Part shown: piece by piece, positions 7,850-14,668 of the stretch
How positions within the stretch are numbered: the stretch's first letter is position 1
How the letters are laid out: each line of letters starts with the position of its first letter
Source: a bacterium
GTDB taxonomy: Bacteria > T1Sed10-126
Length of the DNA: 53,666 nt
Direction of reading: 5' to 3'
NCBI GenBank assembly: GCA_003554945.1
Contig: PWHN01000032.1
Location: 1-53,666, forward strand
Made by a program: the position numbers and the translations under genes
The notes under the pieces: generated by a model
Database searches by the model: none
Told to the model about the DNA's origin: nothing
What the model saw: only the letters and a program-made list of their open reading frames with translations

Positions 7850-8123
7850 ATGATTATTGGCGTGCCCCGGGAGAAGGGAGACGAGGACCGGGTAGGGCTT
7901 GACCCCGCCTCGACCCGATAAGATTCGCACGAAAAAGCTGCCTGAAACGAGACGAGGACCGGGTAGGGCTTGACCCCGCCTCGACCGCGGAGCTGGCTGA
8001 CCAGGGTCACGAGGTTCTGATCGAAGCCGGGGCCGGCGAGGCGGCAGGTTTCTCCGACCGGGATTACGACCGGGCTGGAGCCGAAGTCAGATCAGGCGCA
8101 GGGAAAATACTGGCCGAGGCCAA
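7850..8123 (+). pseudogene. Alanine dehydrogenase / PNT N-terminal fragment, broken
   Basis: The frame opens with ATG at 7850 behind an AGGGTGA site and reads MIIGVPREKGDEDRVGLDPAST, the start of the AlaDH/PNT family. A 38-bp segment (7878-7915) is then repeated at 7949-7986, adding 71 bp, which shifts the frame and brings in stops. Removing the duplication restores DPASTAELADQGHEVLIEAG, AGEAAGFSDRDYDRAGAEV, exactly the family's next block. Homology stops near 8123, where an opposite-strand fragment begins. Only about 70 of the usual 370 residues remain. It probably once belonged to the upstream operon, 27 bp from the methyltransferase. Confidence 0.8.
7878..7986 (+). repeat. Tandem 38-bp duplication inside the alanine dehydrogenase remnant
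   Basis: Copies at 7878-7915 and 7949-7986 appear identical, beginning GAGACGAGGACCGGG. They are separated by 33 bp of unrelated sequence, giving a 71-bp insertion that is not a multiple of three. Confidence 0.9.
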
Positions 8124-8273
8124 CAGAGTAATGGAGTCAGGTTCAAGCGGGTCCCATTGAATGACTTTCTCCCCTTCTGCACTGCGGCTGACGACGTAAG
8201 CTTCATCCCCTCGGGCTTCGAGGGCTTCAACGAGACGTGAACCAATTAAGCCGGTCCCACCGGTGACAACCAC
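8124..8273 (-). pseudogene. NAD-dependent epimerase-like (TIGR01777-type) N-terminal fragment
   Basis: The minus strand from 8273 reads VVVTGGTGLIGSRLVEALEARG, then AYVVSRSAEGEKVIQWDP: the Rossmann start of SDR epimerases, the WDP resembling the TIGR01777/YfcH group. After about 48 residues the reading enters the antisense of the alanine dehydrogenase fragment and meets a stop at 8064, so over 80 per cent of the expected 300-residue protein is missing. Both remnants lost their 3' parts at one join, as expected of a single deletion or inversion. Confidence 0.7.
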
Positions 8274-8412
8274 TTGTATGGCCGCGGTTCCTTTCCCTCA
8301 AGAAGTGAGATTTCAACTGATGGAAGTATAACAAACGTTGTCAATCTGTATTCTGAGAAATGAGCGCGCTTTTCTCCGCCTTGCACTGAACATAAAATTA
8401 TGATTAAGTTAA

Positions 8413-8473
8413 ACGTAAACAGCCGAACAAACTGCACGTAAACTACCGAATAAATAAAACGTAAATTGCCGAA
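8413..8473 (+). repeat. Three direct repeats with exact 23-bp period (iteron-like)
   Basis: ACGTAAACAGCCGAA (8413-8427), ACGTAAACTACCGAA (8436-8450) and ACGTAAATTGCCGAA (8459-8473) share ACGTAAA--nnCCGAA with a constant 23-bp start-to-start distance, about two helical turns. The last copy ends 3 bp before the GTG start of the ATPase gene, occupying its ribosome-site region. This looks like a multi-site operator or iteron for a protein bound on one face of the DNA. The binder is unknown; autoregulation by the downstream gene is one possibility. Confidence 0.85.
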
Positions 8474-8476
8474 TGG

Positions 8477-9745
8477 GTGATCAAAATAGATTTTAAATAT
8501 TATCCGAGGATTATAGAAAGTGAGCTTGAAAATTGGCTTTCTTCAACCGGTGGAGTGGTAATAGAAGGCCCCAAAGTATGTGGTAAGACAACCACAGCTC
8601 GTCGTTTTGCTGAAAGCGAAGTGCTTCTTGACGTTGATGAGGAAGCCCGCGAGGCAGTAAAAGTTGATCCCACCCTGGTTTTGGAAGGCGAGACTCCCCG
8701 GTTGATTGACGAGTGGCAGCTTGCCCCAGACCTGTGGAACCATATCCGTCGGACGATTGATGAACGCTCTAATCCGGGTCAATTCATTCTCGCCGGATCG
8801 GCGACTCCAACTGATGATATTACCCGTCATAGTGGGGCTGGCCGTCTACGTAGAATTCAAATGCGTACTATGTCCCTGTATGAACGTGAGAACTCCAGTG
8901 GCGAAATTTCCCTGTCCCAACTTCTGGACGGGCAAGAACAACGTTGTTCTAAACCAGAAATGAGCGTCCGGGAGCTGGCCGAGCTGACTTCCATTGGCGG
9001 TTGGCCGGTTCACCTTGGACTTGAAATAAATGATGCGCTGGAGACTGTTCGTGGGTATATTGACGAGATCAGGCGTGTTGACGTTAGTCAGGTAGATGAA
9101 CGCACCCGGGAGCCGCAAAAAGTAGCGCTGTTGATGAAGTCGTTTGCTCGCAACGTAACAACTGCGGCCAGCTTAAAGACCCTGGCGACCGATACAGGTC
9201 GCGGAAACGGGGAAATACATCCGGATACGGTAAGAGACTATCTGGGTGTGTTGAAAAGATTAAAAATTGTTGAAAATCAACCGGCCTGGGCTCCTCATCT
9301 TCGCTCAAAAGTAAGGCTGCGCAAGAAACCACGACATCATTTCGTGGATCCATCGCTTTCCGCGGCGGCACTTGACGCGGGACCGGAACGATTGCTGGAT
9401 GACCTTGAATTTTTTGGCTTATTATTTGAGTCCCTGGTTATTCGTGACCTGCGAATCTACGCGCAGCCGCTTGGCGGCACCGTTTATTACTATCGTGACG
9501 AGACGGGGCTGGAGGTTGACGCGGTGGTTGAGACAAATGATGGGCGCTGGGGGGCTTTTGAAGTAAAACTGGGCCCCGGTAGAATAGATGAGGGGGCAGA
9601 AAATTTACTGGATTTTGTTGAGAAAGTTGATACGGACAAATGCGGCCAGCCGGCCGTGCTGGGAGTAATCGTGGGTAAGGGAACTTATGGCCGGCAGCGT
9701 GAGGACGGAGTCGCAGTTCTACCAATAGCCAGTCTCGGTCCCTAA
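8477..9745 (+). CDS. AAA ATPase with DUF4143 domain
   Basis: A 422-residue protein of the AAA_14/DUF4143 group. Walker A is GPKVCGKTT at residues 31-39, Walker B PRLIDEWQLAP near 74-84, sensor-type ILAGSATP near 117, and the C-terminal DUF4143 part ends with a PD-(D/E)XK-like pattern: GLEVDAVVE then GAFEVKLG. Members are common solitary ATPases in bacteria and archaea, of unresolved role, sometimes suspected of acting in defence or as mobile cassettes. The GTG at 8477 has no good Shine-Dalgarno and is preceded directly by the three 23-bp repeats. It sits between gene remnants and a metal pump with no operon partner, as expected of a recently arrived gene. Confidence 0.9.
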   Translation: MIKIDFKYYPRIIESELENWLSSTGGVVIEGPKVCGKTTTARRFAESEVLLDVDEEAREAVKVDPTLVLEGETPRLIDEWQLAPDLWNHIRRTIDERSNPGQFILAGSATPTDDITRHSGAGRLRRIQMRTMSLYERENSSGEISLSQLLDGQEQRCSKPEMSVRELAELTSIGGWPVHLGLEINDALETVRGYIDEIRRVDVSQVDERTREPQKVALLMKSFARNVTTAASLKTLATDTGRGNGEIHPDTVRDYLGVLKRLKIVENQPAWAPHLRSKVRLRKKPRHHFVDPSLSAAALDAGPERLLDDLEFFGLLFESLVIRDLRIYAQPLGGTVYYYRDETGLEVDAVVETNDGRWGAFEVKLGPGRIDEGAENLLDFVEKVDTDKCGQPAVLGVIVGKGTYGRQREDGVAVLPIASLGP

Positions 9746-9926
9746 TAAGCTTTAAAAGTTAATCCTCCCTCCAGGTAATCCGTGGTTCTAGCTGGTAATT
9801 TCTCATTGGCGACAAAATGACACACTCGTCTTGAAGGCGCAAAATCGGTAAATTGGGGTAGATTCAAAAAATGTTGTACAATTGCGCTAAATAAGGCGTT
9901 GAGTTACTGAGATATGTTTGAGTAAG
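9746..9926. other. Convergent intergenic space
   Basis: About 180 bp between the 3' ends of the DUF4143 gene and cadA. I see no terminator hairpin with a T-run and no coding potential. Confidence 0.4.
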
Positions 9927-12086
9927 TTATGAATCACCCCGTCCCAGGCGCAGGGCGTTGGTGGTGACCGCCAGGCTCATGCCCATGTCGCCGATCAAGA
10001 CGGCCAGGGCCACCGTGACGTAGCCGAGGGGCACGCCGACGGCCAGCAGGAGTTTGACTAACAGACTGGACCAGATGTTTTGCTTGATAACTGCTCCCGC
10101 CTTGCGGCCCAGCTGGACAAGGTAGGGGAGGCGGCCAAGCTCGTCGGCCATCAGCGATATGTCGGCTGTTTCAATGGCGGTGTCCGAGCCGGCGGCGCCC
10201 ATCGCCACGCCGACGGTGGCTTTGGCCAGGGCCGGGGCGTCGTTGACGCCGTCGCCAACCATGAGCACCCGGCCGTATTCTTCCTCAAGCCGGTCGGTCA
10301 TCTCCACTTTTTCCTCGGGCAGAAGCTCCGCCCGGTAGTCGTCCAGCCCCAGTTCCCCGGCGGACGCCGCCGCGGTTGCTTCGTTATCGCCGGTTAACAT
10401 CATTATTCGCTCTATCCCCAGCTCACGGAGATTGCTGACGGTTTTACGGGCATCCGGTCTTATTTGATCGCTTATCGCGATGGCCCCCAGCAATTTCTCT
10501 TCAGCCCCCACGTAAACTACCGTCATGGACGACTGCTCAAGTTCGTCTAAACCTGGTTCTGTATGGAATTTATCCTCCATTATCTGTTTCCCGAACTTCA
10601 GCCTGCCAACCCAGGTTTCAGTCTCTTTTATTTTTCCCGTGATTCCCAGGCCCTCGTGGTTCTTGAACTCTACTACTTCCGAGAGCTGAAGGTTTTTGTC
10701 CTCCGCCTGCTGGAGGATTGCCCGGCCAAGAGGATGTTCGCTGCGTTCCTCCAGAGCGGCCGCGCGGCGCAACAGCTCTTCCTCGTCGGCTCCCTTGAGG
10801 GGAATGAGCTTCTCCACCTTCAACTGACCGGTGGTAAGTGTGCCGGTTTTATCAAACACAACACAGCCGGTTCGGGCCGTGTTCTCCAGGTGGGTTCCTC
10901 CCTTTATCAGCACACCGTTTTTAGCCGCCGCAGTAATTCCGGAGGTGACGGTAACCGGAGTGGAAATTACAAAGGCGCAGGGACAGGAGATAACGATCAA
11001 CATCAAACCGCGAACAAACCAGGGCGACCAGCTCCAGCCAAGCGCCAGGGGCGGGAAGAAAATGGCAACCAGCGCCAGTCCGACAATTACAGGTGTGTAG
11101 ACGGAAGCAAACCGGTCCACAAACTGCTCCGTAGGAGTTCGATCGGCCTCCGCCTCCCGGACCAGCCTGATTATATTATTTAGCGTGGAGTCTGAGGCCT
11201 CTTTAGTAGCCTCCACCTCGAGGTATCCCGATTCGTTTAATGTTCCGGCATATACAGGATCACCGGTAGATTTATCGACGGGCACGCTCTCGCCGGTGAT
11301 AGGTGACTGGTCGACGGCGCTGTTTCCTTCAACAACTTCCCCGTCCACGGGAATCTTTTCGCCCGGCCGGACGGCCACCCGGTCGTCTTCACTCAACTGC
11401 TCGGCAGGTATTGTTTCTTCCTCGCCGTTTTTGAGCAGTCGCGTCTGGTCGGGTGAAAGCTCAACAAGCTCACGCAGGGAGCGACGGGTGCGGTTCATTG
11501 AATACTGCTCGAGCAGCTCGGCAATGCTGTAAAGGACCGCCAGGGTGGCCGCCTCGTCGAAGAAACCGATCGCCGTCGCCGCCACTATCGCCGTGCCCAT
11601 CAGCAGATCTACGTCCAAATTTAAGTTACGGTAGGAGTGATAGCCGGCCCTAATCACGGGCAGGCCGCTGACCGCAATCGCCGCCAGCAGGAGGAAGTCG
11701 CTGGCCTGCAGCCAGTGACCAAAAAGCTCCAGCAGTTGGGGATTCAGTTCGACGAAGAGAAACTCCAGGCCCAAACCGGCCAGGAGAAAAACAGCGCCAA
11801 TACCGGTAGCTATTGCTCGCGGGGAGCGCCAGACGGGAGTGGTCTTTTCCCTTTGTCCCCCGGAGGATTCGGGATCCAGGTGTTTGGCAGGGTAACCTGT
11901 GTTCTCCAGGACAATATATATATCCTCCGGATCGAGCGTTTCGGGAGATGTGACCTTGACCTCCCCGGCGGTGAGGTAGACTTCAACCTCGGCCTGGGGT
12001 TCAGCCCGTTTGAGAGCTTTTTTAATTTTTTTGGCACACTCCGGACAATCCATCCCGGCAACCTTAAAACGTAGTGATTCGGACAT
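9927..12086 (-). CDS. cadA: Heavy-metal P1B-type ATPase (Zn/Cd/Pb exporter)
   Basis: A 719-residue inner-membrane pump. An N-terminal HMA domain carries GMDCPEC (Cys14, Cys17); a linker with one low-complexity segment follows; then membrane helices, the TGES actuator motif (SPITGESVPVDKS), the intramembrane CPC in ISCPCAFVIS, phosphorylation site DKTGTLTTG, the P1B-specific SEHPLGRAI, MLTGDNEATA and MVGDGVNDAPAL. The final helices contain VKLLL and LIGDMG...TNALRL, residues that coordinate divalent Zn/Cd/Pb in ZntA-type pumps rather than Cu. It follows arsC by 83 bp on the same strand, probably part of the TetR-arsC unit. Confidence 0.94.
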   Translation of the reverse strand: MSESLRFKVAGMDCPECAKKIKKALKRAEPQAEVEVYLTAGEVKVTSPETLDPEDIYIVLENTGYPAKHLDPESSGGQREKTTPVWRSPRAIATGIGAVFLLAGLGLEFLFVELNPQLLELFGHWLQASDFLLLAAIAVSGLPVIRAGYHSYRNLNLDVDLLMGTAIVAATAIGFFDEAATLAVLYSIAELLEQYSMNRTRRSLRELVELSPDQTRLLKNGEEETIPAEQLSEDDRVAVRPGEKIPVDGEVVEGNSAVDQSPITGESVPVDKSTGDPVYAGTLNESGYLEVEATKEASDSTLNNIIRLVREAEADRTPTEQFVDRFASVYTPVIVGLALVAIFFPPLALGWSWSPWFVRGLMLIVISCPCAFVISTPVTVTSGITAAAKNGVLIKGGTHLENTARTGCVVFDKTGTLTTGQLKVEKLIPLKGADEEELLRRAAALEERSEHPLGRAILQQAEDKNLQLSEVVEFKNHEGLGITGKIKETETWVGRLKFGKQIMEDKFHTEPGLDELEQSSMTVVYVGAEEKLLGAIAISDQIRPDARKTVSNLRELGIERIMMLTGDNEATAAASAGELGLDDYRAELLPEEKVEMTDRLEEEYGRVLMVGDGVNDAPALAKATVGVAMGAAGSDTAIETADISLMADELGRLPYLVQLGRKAGAVIKQNIWSSLLVKLLLAVGVPLGYVTVALAVLIGDMGMSLAVTTNALRLGRGDS

Positions 12087-12169
12087 AATCTATCAATCCC
12101 GTGGCTTAATCGAATTTCAGCTCAGTTTAAACTTTTTACTCCAGAACTTGTGGGTCTTAATTTTACCCC

Positions 12170-12601
12170 TCAGTTTGCTGATAAATCCGACAGGTTTTTG
12201 ACGAACTGTCTTATTTCATCGCGGACGCGACGGTAGATGTCGAGAGCTTCTTTTTTACTATCGGCTTGTTTTGCAAGCCGGGGCGGGTCGTCGAAACCAG
12301 CGTGTATCTGTTTTGTCCCCCCCGGATAGACCGGACAGGCCTCGCGGGCTGAGTCGCAGACCGTCACTACGTAGTCAAAATTGAGATCCGGTAGTTCGTC
12401 AATTGTCTGCGATTCCTGTTGACTTATATCAACCCCCGCCTCCTTCATAACCCGCACGGCATTATCATTCAAACCGTGCTTCTCAATCCCGGCAGAATAA
12501 GCCTCAAACTGCTCAGATTTTAACTCCCGGGTCCAGCCCTCGGCCATCTGACTGCGGCAGGAATTCCCGGTGCACAGGTAAAGGATTTTCTCTTTCGACA
12601 T
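12170..12601 (-). CDS. arsC: Arsenate reductase, thioredoxin-coupled (LMW-phosphatase type)
   Basis: Reduces arsenate to arsenite in the cytosol. The P-loop is C10-TGNSC-R16 (LYLCTGNSCRSQMAEGW) and the relay cysteines fall at 82 and 89 in VVTVCDSAREACPVYPG, the same numbering as the Staphylococcus enzyme. HAGFDDPPRLA follows. The start is ATG at 12601 rather than the GTG one codon earlier: GGAGG lies 7 bp before the ATG. The TetR stop (TGA) overlaps this ATG by one base, so translation is coupled. Product arsenite would be taken by Acr3 at 24.8 kb; the thioredoxin donor is not in the window unless the small CxxC protein at 22.9 kb serves. Confidence 0.95.
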   Translation of the reverse strand: MSKEKILYLCTGNSCRSQMAEGWTRELKSEQFEAYSAGIEKHGLNDNAVRVMKEAGVDISQQESQTIDELPDLNFDYVVTVCDSAREACPVYPGGTKQIHAGFDDPPRLAKQADSKKEALDIYRRVRDEIRQFVKNLSDLSAN

Positions 12602-13227
12602 CACAAAACCTCCGCATCGTAGTCTTGTATTGTTGAGGGATCTTCGGCCAGTCCCTTTAATATAAGAGAAAAGACTTCTTCCAGTGCTTCGGAGGGCCTG
12701 GGACCCTCGGGGTTTAGCCGGTAATAAATACAGCGGGATTGAATTAATCCCATCACAGCCGTGGCGCTTGTCTGCAGGTTGAGGTCAGACCGAAAGGTTC
12801 CCGCCTCTATTCCAGCCTGAATTATTTCTTCAAAGCGGGACCGAAGAAGTTCGAGGGCGTCGGCCATCAGCTCACGCCAGTGGTCGTTTTTCTGAATTAC
12901 GCAGTTGCCGAGCAGGGTCAGATAAACGGCGTCCACCTGTTCCATGTGCTCCAGCAGGATTTTAAGCAGCTTACGCAGGGCCTCGTCCGCTGATAACTCA
13001 GGGTTCAGCACCGGTGCCGTAAGTTCTTTTAGTTTCGAATGAGTGAAGTAGTAGAGAGTTTCTACCAGCTCACTTTTGCTCTCAAAATGGCGGTAGATAG
13101 CCGGCTCGGTCACGTCGAGTTGCTGTGCGATTCGCCTAAATGTTAATTTCTGCATCCCCTCGCGCCGAATTATCTCCAGCGCTGTTTCGAGGACGTCCCG
13201 CTGACGGTCAGTTAAATCCTCTACCAC
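12601..13227 (-). CDS. TetR/AcrR-family regulator
   Basis: 208 residues with an N-terminal TetR helix-turn-helix (RDVLETALEIIRREGMQKL, FRRIAQQLDVTEPAIYRHFESKSELVE) and a divergent helical ligand domain containing three cysteine-poor helices. It starts at GTG behind GAGGTGA and is translationally coupled to arsC. The divergent RND adaptor and pump begin 257 bp away, and a 16-bp inverted repeat lies on their promoter, so it most likely represses the pump and itself. A TetR protein rather than ArsR controlling arsC is uncommon. The inducer is unknown: it could be the pump substrate rather than arsenic. Confidence 0.88.
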   Translation of the reverse strand: MVEDLTDRQRDVLETALEIIRREGMQKLTFRRIAQQLDVTEPAIYRHFESKSELVETLYYFTHSKLKELTAPVLNPELSADEALRKLLKILLEHMEQVDAVYLTLLGNCVIQKNDHWRELMADALELLRSRFEEIIQAGIEAGTFRSDLNLQTSATAVMGLIQSRCIYYRLNPEGPRPSEALEEVFSLILKGLAEDPSTIQDYDAEVL

Positions 13228-13285
13228 TGGTTGTCACCTCGTAAGAAAATTTTCATGTAAAGTAAACCTGTTAGATGAAAAAGAC

Positions 13286-13315
13286 TTGACTTTCATTCGC
13301 ATGTTAGTTTATACT
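13286..13315 (+). promoter_or_regulatory. Promoter of the first RND operon
   Basis: TTGACT at 13286-13291, an 18-bp spacer and TATACT at 13310-13315. Transcripts would carry a leader of roughly 160 bases containing a dispersed repeat before the adaptor start. Confidence 0.6.
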
Positions 13316-13318
13316 AAC
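13303..13318. promoter_or_regulatory. Candidate TetR operator GTTAGTttatACTAAC
   Basis: A 6-4-6 inverted repeat that covers the -10 element of the pump promoter, in the divergent space between the TetR gene and the pump genes. Position and symmetry fit a repressor site; binding by the TetR protein is inferred. Confidence 0.55.
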
Positions 13319-13361
13319 TAACAAAGAATATCAAGTCTTAAACAGAACCTGCTGAACCCTC

Positions 13362-13449
13362 GTCATTGTTGGGCTTGACCCGGCAATCCATTTTCATGAG
13401 ACCATAGATTCCGGATCTGCGGGCACTTCGTGCCCTTGTCCGGAATGAC
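13362..13449. repeat. Dispersed palindromic repeat, short composite copy
   Basis: Begins GTCATTGTTGGGCTTGACCC and ends GTCCGGAATGAC, with hairpins at both ends and a third (GGGCACTTCGTGCCC) inside. The same ends occur in the longer copies at 24572-24760 and 43297-43476. It lies in the leader of the RND operon, between promoter and start codon. Confidence 0.75.
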
Positions 13450-13483
13450 GTCGGTAGGTTCTGAGTCTAAAAGGAGTAGAAAA

Positions 13484-14668
13484 ATGGTTAAAAGCCAATT
13501 CAGCAGTCTCAAGGCCTGGCTGGGAGTGTTAGCCGCTTTTGTTTTGATAATGACGGCCGGCCTGGCCCGGCACTACATTTTTTATCCCGAACCCGAGGAA
13601 CCGCCCTCGGTGGCGGTTCGAGCCCATACCGTCGAGTCCGAGGACGTGCTTGAGAAGCGGGAATACACAGGCCAGGTCGAGTCCGTCTCCCGGGTTAACG
13701 TCCAGGCCCAGATCAGCGGCGAAGTGCTGAGGGCTAACTACCGCGAAGGTGACCGGGTGGAGGCCGGCGAAGTCCTCGCCCAAATCGACGACTCCGAAGT
13801 CCGGGCGCGACTGGAGGCGCTTCGTGCCCGCCGCCGCTCGGCCGAGGAAGTGCTGGCCTCACAGCGCGAGGAACTGACCGCGGCCCGGGCTGAGAAGGAG
13901 TATCTGACGGCGGAAAAAGAGCGTCACCGGAACCTGTTCGAGCGGGGCTTGACACCGGAGAGTCAGTTCGAGGAAATTGAATCCAAACAGCGCCAGGCGG
14001 TCAGCCGGGTGGAGAACCTTGCTGCCCGTGTGCGTTCCCAGCGGGAACAGGTAGAGGCTATTTCCGAGGAAATCAACGAAGCCCAGACCCGGTTGTCCTA
14101 CGCTACCGTCAGAGCCCCCGTCAGCGGGGTGGTGGTGGATCAAAACCTGGAGGCCGGTGAGCTGGCCCAGCCGGCAAGATCGCTCTACGTGCTGGACTCG
14201 GGCAGTGGCTACCGGGTTCGATTTTCTTATCCCCAGGAGGACGTGCCGCTTATTGCCACCGGCCAGGAGGTTCTGCTGCATCTGCCAGAGGAAACACGGC
14301 GGGGCCTGATCACCCGGATTCACGGCGCTTTAACGTCGCATAGTCTGGCCACGGCCGAGGTTGACCTACCGGAACTGCCCGAGTCGCTCAAGAGCGGTAG
14401 TTACGTCAGCCTGGAGGTTATTCACGCACATCACCAGGAGGTGCCGGTGGTGCCCGAACAGGCTGTCCTCAGTCGCGATGACTCCCGCTACGTCTACCTG
14501 CTCGAAGAGGGACAGCTGAGGCAGCGGGAGGTCGAGGCTGGACCGACCGAAGACAGGCGCACGGTAGTCCGGGAGCTCGAACCGGGAACCGAGGTGGCAA
14601 CGGGCGCGTTTCTTGAGCTGTCCCGTAACTACGACGGTCAACCGGTAACTGTTTACGAGGACAATTAA
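13484..14668 (+). CDS. RND efflux periplasmic adaptor (membrane fusion protein)
   Basis: 394 residues. An N-terminal membrane anchor (WLGVLAAFVLIMTAGLARHY) is followed by the biotinyl-lipoyl-like half motif VSRVNVQAQISGEVLRANYREGD, a long helical hairpin (residues about 100-190, rich in Glu/Arg with RGLTPESQFEEIESKQ), the second lipoyl half APVSGVVVDQNLEAGE, and beta-barrel and membrane-proximal domains. The ATG at 13484 has AAGGAG 8 bp upstream; the longer frame from 13430 runs through repeat sequence and is unlikely. TAATG overlap couples it to the pump gene. No outer-membrane channel gene is next to it; the TolC at 44.2 kb or another could serve. Confidence 0.92.
   Translation: MVKSQFSSLKAWLGVLAAFVLIMTAGLARHYIFYPEPEEPPSVAVRAHTVESEDVLEKREYTGQVESVSRVNVQAQISGEVLRANYREGDRVEAGEVLAQIDDSEVRARLEALRARRRSAEEVLASQREELTAARAEKEYLTAEKERHRNLFERGLTPESQFEEIESKQRQAVSRVENLAARVRSQREQVEAISEEINEAQTRLSYATVRAPVSGVVVDQNLEAGELAQPARSLYVLDSGSGYRVRFSYPQEDVPLIATGQEVLLHLPEETRRGLITRIHGALTSHSLATAEVDLPELPESLKSGSYVSLEVIHAHHQEVPVVPEQAVLSRDDSRYVYLLEEGQLRQREVEAGPTEDRRTVVRELEPGTEVATGAFLELSRNYDGQPVTVYEDN

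Noticed and set aside
7825-8010. 61-codon minus-strand frame over the duplicated segment
   Set aside because: Created by the antisense of the alanine dehydrogenase remnant and its duplication; no start site or motif.
10563-12074. Several 100-200 codon plus-strand frames opposite cadA
   Set aside because: Shadows of the GC-rich P-type ATPase gene; compositions are Arg/Gly/Ser-rich without family signatures.
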